This document shows positions 1 to 6,745 of a DNA stretch of 42,949 nt, in pieces. The stretch covers positions 1-42,949 of the IMG/VR virus record IMGVR_UViG_3300049032_000028; one strand, written 5' to 3'. The notes under the pieces are model-generated. The model saw only the letters and a program-made list of their open reading frames with translations, was not told the DNA's origin and made no database searches. Both the position numbers and the translations under genes were made by a program. Origin of the DNA: a virus. Position 1 is the stretch's first letter. Every line of letters starts with the position of its first letter.

Positions 1-89
1 TCCTCGACTTCGTGAAAGCGGAGGTCACAGCCGGGCGGTTGCTCGCTAAGGGCATGTATGACCTTCTGCTAGCTGACGCCCGACTTTAG
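1..89 (+). CDS. Tail fibre protein, 3' fragment (wrap-around of the last gene)
   Basis: This is the last 28 or so codons of the gene that is complete at 41430-42899. The reading frame enters at base 3 and stops at TAG 87-89. It has no start here because the window begins inside the gene. It is not an independent gene. On the circular molecule it is the end of the tail module, followed directly by a hairpin and the lysis cassette. Confidence 0.93.
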   Translation, partial: LDFVKAEVTAGRLLAKGMYDLLLADARL

Positions 90-91
90 GA

Positions 92-123
92 GTGTTGCCC
101 CGCTCATCACAGCGGGGCAACAC
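92..123 (+). terminator. Hairpin after tail fibre gene
   Basis: A perfect 13-bp stem (92-104 with 111-123) closes a 6-base loop three bases after the tail fibre stop codon. There is no U-tract, so it may slow or protect transcript ends rather than be a classic intrinsic terminator. The same hairpin occurs at 42902-42933 in the repeated end. Confidence 0.55.
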
Positions 124-204
124 CACTTCCCACCACACAACCAGCCTGTTAAGGAGGCTCGCCCGGATGGGTGACACAAACACTACGCCCATTGGGGGGC
201 CACC

Positions 205-627
205 ATGCGCAAAACACTCAACGCCCAACGCCTAGTAAACGGCAGACGCGGACTATTCCAGCTCCTATTCGGGGTCGTGTATCTGTTCATCGGGTACTCG
301 TACTTGTTCGCGGACGCATCCCCTGCACGCCGGGTGGCGCTGGCGTGGATCGGTGAGTACGGGAACCTGCTAGGGCTGGTCTGGATCGTCGCCGCCATAC
401 TCTCGTTCGTCGGGTGTGTCAGGCCCAGGGGTAGGGATGCTTGCTCATTCGCGGCCCTCAGTGGCGCACCCATGGCGTTCGGGTTCCTCTACCTGATTGG
501 GGTGCTAGCGGGCGCACCAATCCAGGGCCTGTTCACGGTCTTTATTTTCTTGTTGATTTCGGGGGCCGTTGCGATTGTCGCGGGCATGCAGGGCGACCAC
601 GACCGTTGCATTAGGAAGCCCCAATGA
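205..627 (+). CDS. Four-helix membrane protein, possible holin or holin partner
   Basis: 140 residues. Hydrophobic stretches at about residues 18-37, 48-69, 84-104 and 108-126 suggest four membrane-spanning helices with short polar ends. It starts at ATG 205 behind a G-rich stretch (GGGGGG, 195-200) and overlaps the next gene by 4 bases (ATGA). It is the first gene after the tail fibre and precedes the endolysin, so a role in lysis or membrane disruption fits its position. No specific family was recognised, and a holin role is inferred from topology and context only. Confidence 0.8.
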   Translation: MRKTLNAQRLVNGRRGLFQLLFGVVYLFIGYSYLFADASPARRVALAWIGEYGNLLGLVWIVAAILSFVGCVRPRGRDACSFAALSGAPMAFGFLYLIGVLAGAPIQGLFTVFIFLLISGAVAIVAGMQGDHDRCIRKPQ

Positions 628-983
628 CACCAGACCAACTAGTAACACTCCTCGGCCTGATGATCACGGCAGGCGCGACAGTGACCGTCGCTGTGGTCGC
701 ATCAAGGTCTTCCAAGAAAGTCAGCAAAGAACAAACCGCCGTCACGTTCTCCCAACACCTCATCACCCGCATCGAGGACCTGGAGAAACGCAACGATGAC
801 CTTGAAACCCGGTTCGGTGTCCTCGAAAAGAGCTTCACCACGGCAATCAACTTCATCGAACGCATGGTGCTCTGGGCGCGCGGTGGTTCGAAACCGCCCA
901 TGCCGAGCATCCCCAAATCGCTTATGTCCCACTTCGACCCGTCCCTTGTCGAAGAACACCTTGAGCGCCAAGAAGCAGAATGA
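624..983 (+). CDS. Small membrane-anchored coiled-coil protein (DUF2746-like)
   Basis: 119 residues. One hydrophobic segment at residues 6-26 is followed by a basic patch (SRSSKK) and a heptad-rich coiled coil at about 45-75 (RIEDLEKRNDDLETR). Proteins with an N-terminal anchor followed by a coiled coil are common next to actinophage endolysins and holins. It overlaps the upstream gene by ATGA, and 12 bases separate it from the endolysin. It may act as a lysis accessory or spanin-like protein, but this is inference. Confidence 0.8.
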   Translation: MTPDQLVTLLGLMITAGATVTVAVVASRSSKKVSKEQTAVTFSQHLITRIEDLEKRNDDLETRFGVLEKSFTTAINFIERMVLWARGGSKPPMPSIPKSLMSHFDPSLVEEHLERQEAE

Positions 984-995
984 ACAGGACACCCC

Positions 996-1856
996 ATGAC
1001 TGACATCCGAGAAGTGTGGATGAACTCTGTAGTTGGTACGGCACTGAACCCTGATGGTCATTACGGCTATCAGTGCGTGGACGTGCCTGACCATTTCGCG
1101 GAGTTCATCTTTGGTGTTCCGTGGGCGCAGTCAGTGGGCGGCGTAGCAGGCGCTAACGGCCTGCTCAACTCCGCATCCGACGCCTACTGGGAACGCATCG
1201 ACTACTACCACGGGTTCGTGCCGCAACGGTACGACGTGCTGGTCTACGCGGGCGACAACCTCAACCAGTGGGGTCACACCGCGGTGGTCGAGTCCGCGGA
1301 CTGGACAGGTATCAACGTCATCCAGCAAGACGGGTTCGCGTACCCCTGGCAGTTCGTTGACGGCAACTACTACTCAGCGAAACCTGCGCACCGCTACCGT
1401 CTCGCCTACTCGCAGGCCGGAACCGGCCCGCTCAAGGGCGTCCTACGCGCACGCACAAACAAACTAATCGGCGGGGGCGCTTCACTCAACCCCGCAGGCA
1501 CTACCGAAACCACCCCCACGGAAGAAGATGACATGTTTAGTGACCTTGATCGCGAACGCCTGAACTGGCTTTGGGAAACTGTTAGCGGCGGCAAGTCCGG
1601 TTACAAGGAAGCTGGCGCCGTGGCCGTTGATGCTGCCGCTGCCCGCGCCGCTGCTGAGGCTGTCCTTGACGCCGTGTCTCCTGGCGAGACTGGGAAACGG
1701 CACGCCGGCGCCGTGTATGCCGCACTGGATGCACTCAAAACCACTGACGCAACCGTTGACGCGACGGAACTTGCAAGGGCCCTTGCATCAGCTCTGCCCG
1801 CAGAGCTTGCCAAGAAGGTCGTGGCTGAGCTCGGCACTGCACTGGGTGGTCAGTAA
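996..1856 (+). CDS. Endolysin with CHAP amidase/peptidase domain
   Basis: 286 residues. It should cleave peptidoglycan to release progeny. The N-terminal 140 residues look like a CHAP cysteine amidohydrolase: the nucleophile is Cys27 in YQCVDV and the general base is His94 in WGHTAVV, with RYDVLVY just before it as usual for the fold. A Gly/Pro/Thr linker (about 155-175) leads to a C-terminal region of about 110 residues rich in Ala. It begins with FSDLDRERLNWLW and contains two related SGGKSGYKEAGAV / PGETGKRHAGAV segments, as in the tail-like C-termini of actinophage lysins, and probably binds wall or oligomerises. No signal peptide is seen, so export needs the holin-like neighbours. Confidence 0.9.
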   Translation: MTDIREVWMNSVVGTALNPDGHYGYQCVDVPDHFAEFIFGVPWAQSVGGVAGANGLLNSASDAYWERIDYYHGFVPQRYDVLVYAGDNLNQWGHTAVVESADWTGINVIQQDGFAYPWQFVDGNYYSAKPAHRYRLAYSQAGTGPLKGVLRARTNKLIGGGASLNPAGTTETTPTEEDDMFSDLDRERLNWLWETVSGGKSGYKEAGAVAVDAAAARAAAEAVLDAVSPGETGKRHAGAVYAALDALKTTDATVDATELARALASALPAELAKKVVAELGTALGGQ

Positions 1857-2237
1857 ATGGGTGATCATGCTGCCCCGGTTAGTGTGAAGTCTGACGCGCT
1901 GAATCGTGCGTGGCGGACACTGTACACGGGCATCATCCTTGACGCCCTGGTGTTGATCGGCGTGGGATTGAATGACTTGCTCTCGTCGGCGGACATCACC
2001 ACGCAACAGTTCTGGGTGACGTTCGGGATCCTCATCGGCAAATCGTTGCTGACCTCTTTGGGTTCCTACCTACTCCGGCTCAAAGTCACACCCAAAGAAA
2101 CACCCGCCCCATCTGGGCTAAGGATCAGCGGCGGCAGTATTGACGTTGTCCAAGGTGAAGTAAAGATCATCGACGGCAACTCAAGCGTCAAAGGCAACCT
2201 CTACGTTGACGGTGACGGCAAGCTCTACCGCGACTAA
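1857..2237 (+). CDS. Holin-like two-helix membrane protein
   Basis: 126 residues with two hydrophobic helices at about residues 23-43 and 50-73. The polar C-terminal tail is beta-rich and contains GGSIDVVQGEVKI and GNLYVDGDG. The ATG directly abuts the endolysin TAA, so the two are translationally coupled. Size, topology and position match small phage holins that form the lesion through which endolysin escapes. The beta-rich tail is longer than in most holins. The gene ends five bases before a strong terminator. Confidence 0.75.
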   Translation: MGDHAAPVSVKSDALNRAWRTLYTGIILDALVLIGVGLNDLLSSADITTQQFWVTFGILIGKSLLTSLGSYLLRLKVTPKETPAPSGLRISGGSIDVVQGEVKIIDGNSSVKGNLYVDGDGKLYRD

Positions 2238-2242
2238 CAACG

Positions 2243-2273
2243 AAGCCCCCACCCTTACCGGGTGGGGGCTTTT
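2243..2273 (+). terminator. Intrinsic terminator after lysis cassette
   Basis: A 12-bp GC-rich stem (2243-2254 with 2260-2271) and 5-base loop end in a short T run. It marks the end of the rightward late operon where it meets the leftward integration operon, and the inverted symmetry may let it stop transcripts from both sides. Confidence 0.9.
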
Positions 2274-2279
2274 CGTGCG

Positions 2280-2423
2280 TTAGAGTCTGCTCTCTATCCA
2301 ACCCCAAACTGTGATCAAACCTATGTATGCCCAGAACCCGACGAACGTGATGGCGCCGATGATGACCAAAGCGGGAATCCATCCGAACCCAAGGGCTAGG
2401 TAATACCAGTGAAGTTCGGTCAT
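2280..2423 (-). CDS. Tiny single-pass membrane protein
   Basis: 47 residues, starting MTELHWYYLA and ending GWIESRL. It is almost wholly hydrophobic with many Trp and Tyr, giving one long or two short membrane helices. A good ribosome binding site (GGGAG, about 10 bases upstream) precedes the ATG at 2423, and the stop lies next to the late terminator. It is the last gene of the leftward integrase operon. No family was recognised; a membrane or superinfection-related role would be a guess. Confidence 0.7.
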   Translation of the reverse strand: MTELHWYYLALGFGWIPALVIIGAITFVGFWAYIGLITVWGWIESRL

Positions 2424-2461
2424 GCCTTAATTCTCCCAGACCGCGCCTCAAATTAACAGAG

Positions 2462-2608
2462 CTACGGTTCGGTTCTGATCACGATAGCTTTGCATCCTTC
2501 TGGGATGAGTGCCCGCGCTTTCGTGTACGCGTCCGCATAGTCAGCACCCACAGCAGACACATGACCCAGCTCGCCCGATTCGTCCTCAACAGTCAACGTA
2601 ACTTCCAC
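2462..2608 (-). CDS. Small hypothetical protein directly after integrase
   Basis: 48 residues, starting at GTG 2608. The sequence has an acidic strand-forming start (VEVTLTVEDESGELG) and a YADAYTKARALIPEG segment. It lies in the same frame as the integrase stop codon, three sense codons beyond it, so it could be made either from its own GTG (GGAGGG lies 13 bases upstream) or as a read-through tail of integrase. No known domain was recognised. Confidence 0.6.
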   Translation of the reverse strand: MEVTLTVEDESGELGHVSAVGADYADAYTKARALIPEGCKAIVIRTEP

Positions 2609-2617
2609 CCAGCAAGG

Positions 2618-3772
2618 CTAACCCTCCAACGCTTTGGTTGCGATGTCGATGGCAGCGAATTGCGCGTCAGGCAGGAGCCCCGAATACCGGTCCATCGTTG
2701 TGGTAATGGATTCGTGGCCTAGTCTGCGTGATAGTTGGAAGATTTCCATGCCTGCGAAGATCATCCAGCTTGCGTGCGTGTGCCGGACATCGTGGATGCG
2801 GGGCATGTTCCCCTGCCGTGTTTTAGTGCTGGGTGTGTAGCCGGTCTTGAGCAGCGCCGGCTGCCACGCCCGGTTGAACGTTGACCCGGATCGCATGACA
2901 CCACCCTCCTTGAGAGTGAACACATACCCCTCCCCTGCACGCTCCACAGCGTCACGTATGGCTGTCACAGTAGATGGAGCGAGTGATACTGTGCGCCTGG
3001 ATTTCTTGGTCTTAGGGGCGCCAACGTAGTACCCGCCAGCATCATCCTGCTTCCACGCCTTAGTGACCTTCACTGATGGGGCCTTAGCGTCAAGCTCAAA
3101 GTCTGTCGCCTTGAGCGCTGTTGCTTCACCGAACCTGAGCCCGGACCCTACAAGGAATTGGAAGAACGGCAGGAAGTGGGCGTCCATGTTCCCTAGGATC
3201 GCGTCCCACTCGTCACGGGTGATGAACCTGATTGGTTCCTCAGTGTGCGTTGATTTCGGTAGCTTCACGCCTTTGCATGGGTTGTCTGCGCGGTAACCGT
3301 ACACGAGTGCCGTGTTCATCGCCGCGGACAACAACCCGTGCTGGTTGGCGATGGTCTTAGCTGACATCGGCGCCCCATACCTACCCGGCTTGGCTTTCAT
3401 CTCGTTTATCCAGGCGGTGATGTCGCGGCGGGTGATCCCAGCAACCTTACGTGGCAACAAACTGGTGAAGTGGTTGTTTAGGTCGCGACTGTACCGTTTG
3501 AGCTGGTACGGGCCAACATCCGTTAACTGCTTGAAGTGCTCCTCAAACAAGTCCCGCATCGTCGGGCCCGCCTGCTCAGCATCCGCGTAGAGTGCCGTTG
3601 CTGCGGTGAGCGACTGACCGTTAGCGTCCAACAGCCGCTTCCACAGGTTCGCGTCCGCCTCATCTTGGAACGTCTCGTGCTTCGGGCCGTAGTCAGGATC
3701 CCGCCACATAAGCCGGTACGAGTACGTGCCATCCTTCTTCGGACCGCGCTTATGGATACTAGCCACTTGCAC
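2618..3772 (-). CDS. int: Tyrosine recombinase, phage integrase
   Basis: 384 residues. It carries out site-specific recombination between attP (about 4.8 kb) and the host attB. The N-terminal 55 residues form an arm-binding type domain (YSYRLMWRDPDYGPKHETF), the core-binding SAM-like domain follows to about 175, and the catalytic domain ends the protein. Catalytic residues are visible: Arg213 (GSGLRFGEA), a Lys near 257, His327 and Arg330 (HDVRH), His353 (LGHES) and nucleophile Tyr363 (MDRYSGLL). Two GTG starts are possible. The one at 3772 sits only 3 bases from GGAGG, while GTG 3766 is 9 bases away, so translation more likely begins at 3766. Confidence 0.95.
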   Translation of the reverse strand: MQVASIHKRGPKKDGTYSYRLMWRDPDYGPKHETFQDEADANLWKRLLDANGQSLTAATALYADAEQAGPTMRDLFEEHFKQLTDVGPYQLKRYSRDLNNHFTSLLPRKVAGITRRDITAWINEMKAKPGRYGAPMSAKTIANQHGLLSAAMNTALVYGYRADNPCKGVKLPKSTHTEEPIRFITRDEWDAILGNMDAHFLPFFQFLVGSGLRFGEATALKATDFELDAKAPSVKVTKAWKQDDAGGYYVGAPKTKKSRRTVSLAPSTVTAIRDAVERAGEGYVFTLKEGGVMRSGSTFNRAWQPALLKTGYTPSTKTRQGNMPRIHDVRHTHASWMIFAGMEIFQLSRRLGHESITTTMDRYSGLLPDAQFAAIDIATKALEG

Positions 3773-3938
3773 CCACCTCCGCGTAGATGGCTTTCAGGTG
3801 TTTCCCGTAGTGCTTGTCGGCGTAGTGGGCTTCCATCTCGTCATGGTTGGCCTGCGGGTCAATGCCAGTCACCTTGTGGTCACACCAGCGCTGGAAGAAA
3901 CAATGAACAGTGAACGTCTCAAACAACGCGCCGGTCAT
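3759..3938 (-). CDS. Small Cys/His-rich hypothetical protein
   Basis: 59 residues from ATG 3938, overlapping the upstream gene by ATGA and the integrase start by 8-14 bases. Cys at CFFQRWCDHK and several His (ANHDEMEAHYADKHYGKH) could bind one zinc ion, as in a C2H2-like finger. It is co-transcribed with integrase. It could be a small DNA-binding accessory factor, but nothing beyond the metal-binding pattern supports this. Confidence 0.75.
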   Translation of the reverse strand: MTGALFETFTVHCFFQRWCDHKVTGIDPQANHDEMEAHYADKHYGKHLKAIYAEVGASG

Positions 3939-4132
3939 TGGAACTCCAATGGGTTGTCCAGTTCTTCTCTGATGGCTTGGAGGTTTGCTGCGAGCATGTC
4001 TGCTGCGTCTGATGCACGGACGGCAGCGATGACTTTGCGGGCTTGGATCTGCCACGTGAAATCTTTGGATTCGATGAGGATGTTAGCGACTTTCCGTTCT
4101 AGCGCCTCCGTGTGCGAGGCTGAACCGATCAT
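3935..4132 (-). CDS. Small hypothetical protein with ES[RK]D[YF]TWQ[IV]QA motif
   Basis: 65 residues from ATG 4132, with AAAGGA about 9 bases upstream and an ATGA overlap on both sides. It is helical and contains KVANILIESKDFTWQIQA, closely similar to KVAELLYESRDYTWQVQA in the plus-strand protein at 19068-19286. The two are therefore paralogues or share a domain. Function is unknown. A longer in-frame start upstream would run over a better-supported small gene and is rejected. Confidence 0.75.
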   Translation of the reverse strand: MIGSASHTEALERKVANILIESKDFTWQIQARKVIAAVRASDAADMLAANLQAIREELDNPLEFQ

Positions 4133-4248
4133 GGCTTGCGTCCTTTGTGAATTAGCGGCCTGCCGGGGTAGAGGCTGTTCTTGTTCCAGCCCGCGTAACT
4201 TAGGGTGGACGACCACGCTTTCCCGTTGACTATCAACCATCGCTTCAC
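4129..4248 (-). CDS. Tiny basic hypothetical protein
   Basis: 39 residues, starting GTG 4248 (VKRWLIVNGKAWSS) and ending LIHKGRKP. It overlaps the preceding stop as GTGA and the following start as ATGA, exactly the spacing used by the other genes of this operon. It is basic, with three Trp. It is below the length normally called, so the coupling at both ends is the main support. Function is unknown. Confidence 0.65.
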   Translation of the reverse strand: MKRWLIVNGKAWSSTLSYAGWNKNSLYPGRPLIHKGRKP

Positions 4249-4652
4249 GCTGCCACATCCTCTGCTGTCGCAAGCGCCGGGATGATTGCTGGGTAGGCGT
4301 CAACGATGAGTTGCGCGGCGTTGACGTAGGTGCTGGTCTTGTTGACGTTGTACCGGTCCATGAGTATGGCGAGGTTGTAGACGGCTGCCTGTTCTGGCGT
4401 GTCCCCGTCTTCGGCTATGTCTGGTCGCGTGGTTAGTTCGTGCAGCAGCTCTAGCCGGACAGCTTGCATGACTTGGTGCTTCATGATGCCGAACGCTTGA
4501 TCTACGCTGCCATGCCTACCCTGACAGCCTTTGCGGTGACACTCAGGCCACTCAAACTCAACCGCAGAACGGCTAACACGTGCATCGCCTATCGCCGCTT
4601 CGATACGGCGGATGAGGGCTTCACCAACGGATCGGCTTGGTAAACTGGGCAT
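4245..4652 (-). CDS. Hypothetical protein, first gene of the integrase operon
   Basis: 135 residues from ATG 4652, with AGGAG 6 bases upstream. It is mostly helical, with a central ECHRKGCQGRHG segment that could bind a metal ion and a C-terminal helix pair (TPEQAAVYNLAILMDRYN). No recognised domain. It heads the leftward operon that includes integrase, just downstream of an extended -10 promoter and the attP arm motifs. Confidence 0.75.
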   Translation of the reverse strand: MPSLPSRSVGEALIRRIEAAIGDARVSRSAVEFEWPECHRKGCQGRHGSVDQAFGIMKHQVMQAVRLELLHELTTRPDIAEDGDTPEQAAVYNLAILMDRYNVNKTSTYVNAAQLIVDAYPAIIPALATAEDVAA

Positions 4653-4718
4653 ATCGACTCCTAGCTAGTCGGTCACGCCCCCGGATGTAACGGCATCGCG
4701 GGGGTCTCCTATGCCTCA

Positions 4719-4727
4719 ATTTTAGCA
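4719..4727 (-). promoter_or_regulatory. Extended -10 promoter for integrase operon
   Basis: On the minus strand TGCTAAAAT is a good extended -10 element (TAAAAT at 4724-4719), placing transcription start near 4712, about 60 bases before the first gene. There is no convincing -35. Two GTCAAC arm-type motifs lie just upstream, so integrase binding could repress its own promoter. Confidence 0.45.
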
Positions 4728-4730
4728 GTT

Positions 4731-4970
4731 GGGTCAACGGATTGGGCGTTTGTGTCAACACCAAAAGAAAAAGCCCCGGAAATCCGGGGCTAAATCAGTG
4801 GAGATGGGGGGAATTGAACCCCTTATGAAACAGCTAGAACACGCGGATTCCACCAAGCCACTTGGTAGTCTTTGGCATTTCTGTGTGTCAGAGCAAGTCA
4901 TTCCATGTCATTCTCTGTTGACTCTGTCAAGCGCGAATCGGGGTTGTTGACCCGGTCAACGCGGGTCAAC
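4731..4970. other. attP: Phage attachment region (attP) with arm-type motifs
   Basis: The core at 4799-4822 reads, on the minus strand, as a T-loop and acceptor end (GGGGTTCAATTCCCC then CATCTCC A), that is the 3' end of a tRNA or tmRNA gene, the usual tyrosine-integrase target. GTCAAC-type motifs surround it: 4733-4738, 4754-4759, 4955-4960 and 4965-4970 on the plus strand, and 4917-4922 and 4946-4951 on the minus, with GTCAAG at 4926-4931. This layout of core plus P and P' arms fits integrase and excisionase binding. The gene is about 1 kb from int. A CATCTCC acceptor would pair with GGGGATG, as in tmRNA, so ssrA is the likelier target. Confidence 0.65.
4763..4790 (-). terminator. Intrinsic terminator for the leftward repressor operon
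   Basis: On the minus strand a 7-bp GC stem (4790-4784 with 4779-4773, 4-base loop) is followed by a U-rich tail (complement of AAAAGAAAAA). It would end transcripts coming leftward from 5083-7844 before they enter the integrase operon. Confidence 0.85.
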
Positions 4971-5010
4971 ACGCGCAAAGGCCCCCGCCGAAGCGAGGGC
5001 CTTTGCGCGT
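4971..5010. terminator. Long hairpin beside attP
   Basis: A perfect 14-bp stem (4971-4984 with 4997-5010) closes a 12-base loop. It follows the last gene of the leftward ladder (ending 5083) and precedes the attP P' arm motifs. It could be a terminator or mark the attachment region. No clear U-tract on either strand. Confidence 0.6.
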
Positions 5011-5082
5011 ATAACCTAAGTCGCCATATCCCGATCTTGGTTATTTGACAGAGCTGCGTATTGGTGCTGGTAACGCTACGAA

Positions 5083-5292
5083 TCAGCTCCTGTATGGGTT
5101 GCGGTCTTTGCGGTCGGGGTTCTCGACGTGGAAGCAATGACCATGCCCCTCGTCCCAAGCTTGCGCGGCGATGAACGGGGCAGCAGCGGTAAGTATCGCC
5201 TCCACAGCATCGGTGTCGTTGTGCATAGATTTACCCTGCTTGTACCTTTGGAGCGCTTCGCGTGCAGACTCCACTGCCATGTCGGGTATCAT
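5083..5292 (-). CDS. Small hypothetical protein (VEAILTAAAPFIAAQAWDEG type)
   Basis: 69 residues, ATG 5292 overlapping the upstream stop as ATGA. The VEAILTAAAPFIAAQAWDEG segment and the NPDR...NPYR ending match a type of small protein seen repeatedly in actinophage accessory operons, function unknown. Last gene of the leftward ladder. Confidence 0.8.
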   Translation of the reverse strand: MIPDMAVESAREALQRYKQGKSMHNDTDAVEAILTAAAPFIAAQAWDEGHGHCFHVENPDRKDRNPYRS

Positions 5293-5492
5293 CGCTCATC
5301 CTCTACTTTGTCTCGCTTGAACAACCTAAACGCTTCTCCCGTCTGGGCGCACTTCTCGCAGTACCATATGCCCGGTTTCTCGGCGAGGTTCTGGTACGCC
5401 GCCCATGTTCCGCGCACGGTCGCTGGCACGGGTGGAACGTGGATGTTAGAAACACATGTAGGCGCTTCAACCACTTCGTCAGGCACGCTCAA
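5289..5492 (-). CDS. Small zinc-ribbon-like hypothetical protein
   Basis: 67 residues from TTG 5492, which overlaps the previous stop as TTGA and has GGTGG 7 bases upstream. Longer in-frame starts exist at GTG 5546 and ATG 5531 but would overlap the neighbour by over 40 bases. The C-terminal half has WYCEKCAQTGEAFRLF, a CxxC motif likely to bind zinc with a second pair missing or distant. Function is unknown. Confidence 0.7.
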   Translation of the reverse strand: MSVPDEVVEAPTCVSNIHVPPVPATVRGTWAAYQNLAEKPGIWYCEKCAQTGEAFRLFKRDKVEDER

Positions 5493-5650
5493 TTGGTCAC
5501 CACCGGAGGGTTGCCGCACGCTTCGAACCATGACCCGCACGAGCACTCGTGGGGTCCGTTGTGGTTGGAGGTCTTAGCGCACACGCAAGTCTCACCACCA
5601 AGTTTCCAAACAGGACCAACCCACCAACCGCAAACCAACCCAGGCATCAT
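5489..5650 (-). CDS. Small cysteine-rich hypothetical protein
   Basis: 53 residues from the first of two ATGs (5650), with GGGAGGA upstream and an ATGA overlap with the preceding gene. Cys and His are arranged as CVCAKTSNHNGPHECSCG, a pattern of small zinc-knuckle proteins typical of actinophage accessory genes. Function is unknown. Confidence 0.75.
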   Translation of the reverse strand: MMPGLVCGWWVGPVWKLGGETCVCAKTSNHNGPHECSCGSWFEACGNPPVVTN

Positions 5651-5814
5651 GCTTCCTCCCGCGAGGTTAGGTTTCTCACAGAGCACCAGACTTTAGCGCC
5701 GTCCGTAAATTCAACTAGGCGCGTTTCGTGGATGTCGCTTGTCTTGACGATCACTCCCCTGCCACCTGCCCCGCCGTAAAGCGACACTGACCGCCCAACT
5801 CCCAACCCGCTCAT
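5647..5814 (-). CDS. Small beta-rich hypothetical protein
   Basis: 55 residues, starting MSGLGVGRSVSLYGG and ending CSVRNLTSREEA. Both ends overlap their neighbours by ATGA. The sequence suggests a short beta barrel (VIVKTSDIHETRLVEFTDG), like a mini KOW- or SH3-type fold, but no family is assigned. It is too short to be called by length alone; the coupling and ribosome binding site support it. Confidence 0.7.
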   Translation of the reverse strand: MSGLGVGRSVSLYGGAGGRGVIVKTSDIHETRLVEFTDGAKVWCSVRNLTSREEA

Positions 5815-6086
5815 GCCCCCTCCCGCAACGCCGCAACAACAGCACGGACAACTTTCCTACTGTCAGCTTCCGACATGCTCACCGCCACGTGCGCATACAC
5901 CGAGGCTCGTTCTATCGCGGCCTCACTGAACATCACCAAGTCAGCGGCGGACAGTGCGGACGTTTCGCACGCCGCATAGTCCCCGCGAAGTTCGGGGCTA
6001 GTGTCCTCCCATGCGATTGCGTAGACATTTTCTCTTTGGTCATGCTCGTAAGCGGCCTTCGCGGCGGCTTCCACACGTGCGCTCAT
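5811..6086 (-). CDS. Hypothetical helical protein
   Basis: 91 residues, ATGA overlaps at both ends. It starts MSARVEAAAKAAYEHD, similar to MNARVTAAKRVALERY in the protein at 19068-19286. A DLVMFSEAAIERA segment also resembles DEVMFSEAMEAKV in that protein, so the two share a domain. It is predicted helical, with no catalytic motif. Function is unknown. Confidence 0.78.
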   Translation of the reverse strand: MSARVEAAAKAAYEHDQRENVYAIAWEDTSPELRGDYAACETSALSAADLVMFSEAAIERASVYAHVAVSMSEADSRKVVRAVVAALREGA

Positions 6087-6454
6087 GCCGTGTCACCACC
6101 CAACGCCTGGGTGAGGGCGAAGCGGAGTTTGCTTGCCACGCGAGCGGCGCTAACGTTCGGCACCCCGGGGGATGATGGGTCGCATGCTTCGATAACGTCA
6201 AGAGCCTCGCACCAACCAACCACGGCTTCTATTGCTGAGATGAGCTTGGCCTGATCCGTGGGGGAGGCAGCGATGAAGTCACCATCCCGCTCTGGCCTGT
6301 TGCCGACATAGCCGAGGTTGATCGGGTTCAGCTCTCCCGATTCGGATTCGACGTACAGGGAGAGGTCATGGCGGACCGTCTTCCACGGCCCGGGTGTGGC
6401 TGCGGCGAGTCGGTCTTTCAGGGGCTGCAACAAGGCAGGGACAGTGGCGGTCAT
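6083..6454 (-). CDS. Ead/Ea22-like hypothetical protein
   Basis: 123 residues. The ATPGPW motif near residue 20 and the GDFIAASPTDQAKLISAIEAV segment near 60-80 match the pattern of Ead/Ea22-like phage proteins (ATPGPW...DADFIA...D...LL.AIEAV). In lambda these belong to the accessory b/early region and are dispensable; a biochemical role is not established. ATGA overlaps on both sides. Confidence 0.8.
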   Translation of the reverse strand: MTATVPALLQPLKDRLAAATPGPWKTVRHDLSLYVESESGELNPINLGYVGNRPERDGDFIAASPTDQAKLISAIEAVVGWCEALDVIEACDPSSPGVPNVSAARVASKLRFALTQALGGDTA

Positions 6455-6684
6455 TCGCTGGCTCGTTCGTCGAGCACTCGGGCCGTGTCAGGCGCGGCTT
6501 CCAAGCCGTACGGCTGACCAGAATCGCGGGTGTTGCATCGGATGACGATTGATCCCGGCCCTGCCTTGTGTCCCCAGCGTATTCCGTCCTGCGAGACGAT
6601 AGCTACGCCGCAGTGCTTACAAGTCAGATGTGGAATATCGCGGACTATTTCGCGCTCTGTTGGCGCGTTGGTTGTTTGGCTCAT
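6451..6684 (-). CDS. Small zinc-binding hypothetical protein
   Basis: 77 residues. CKHCG near residue 22, a GHKAG segment and RCNTRDSG near 50 give a CxxC...H...C set able to bind one zinc. This arrangement recurs in actinophage small proteins of unknown function. There is no Shine-Dalgarno sequence before ATG 6684; instead TATTCT (6696-6691) lies 6 bases upstream, so the mRNA may be leaderless. Confidence 0.78.
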   Translation of the reverse strand: MSQTTNAPTEREIVRDIPHLTCKHCGVAIVSQDGIRWGHKAGPGSIVIRCNTRDSGQPYGLEAAPDTARVLDERASE

Positions 6685-6690
6685 ATAACA

Positions 6691-6696
6691 AGAATA
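6691..6696 (-). promoter_or_regulatory. Candidate -10 box for a leaderless transcript
   Basis: TATTCT on the minus strand ends 6 bases before ATG 6684, the spacing that puts the first transcribed base at or next to the start codon. The bases overlap an AATACC operator-like half (6693-6698) and the foot of the adjoining hairpin. Confidence 0.35.
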
Positions 6697-6732
6697 CCCT
6701 GCTCTACCAGATGAGGCTAGGTAGAGCAGGGT
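6696..6732 (-). terminator. Terminator/attenuator after the ImmA-like gene
   Basis: A perfect 13-bp stem (6696-6708 with 6720-6732) and 11-base loop lie between the stop of the metalloprotease gene and the next leftward gene, with ATTCTTGTT after it on the minus strand. It should limit read-through from the repressor operon into the small-gene ladder. Confidence 0.75.
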
Positions 6733-6745
6733 AGTTCTTTTGGGG

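Larger units (their letters stand above)
1..139. repeat. Terminal direct repeat, left copy
   Basis: Bases 1-139 match 42811-42949 except for two substitutions (127 and 129 against 42937 and 42939). The repeat holds the last codons of the tail fibre gene and the hairpin that follows it. This is what a circular contig with an untrimmed overlap looks like, or a short terminal redundancy. The two mismatches lie near the right-hand tip and may be sequence variation between molecules or read-end error. Confidence 0.95.

Noticed and set aside
4733-4759. TTGACA/TTGACC hexamers on the minus strand as -35 boxes
   Set aside because: Spacing to TAAAAT is wrong (28 and 7 bases); they fit better as GTCAAC arm-type motifs.
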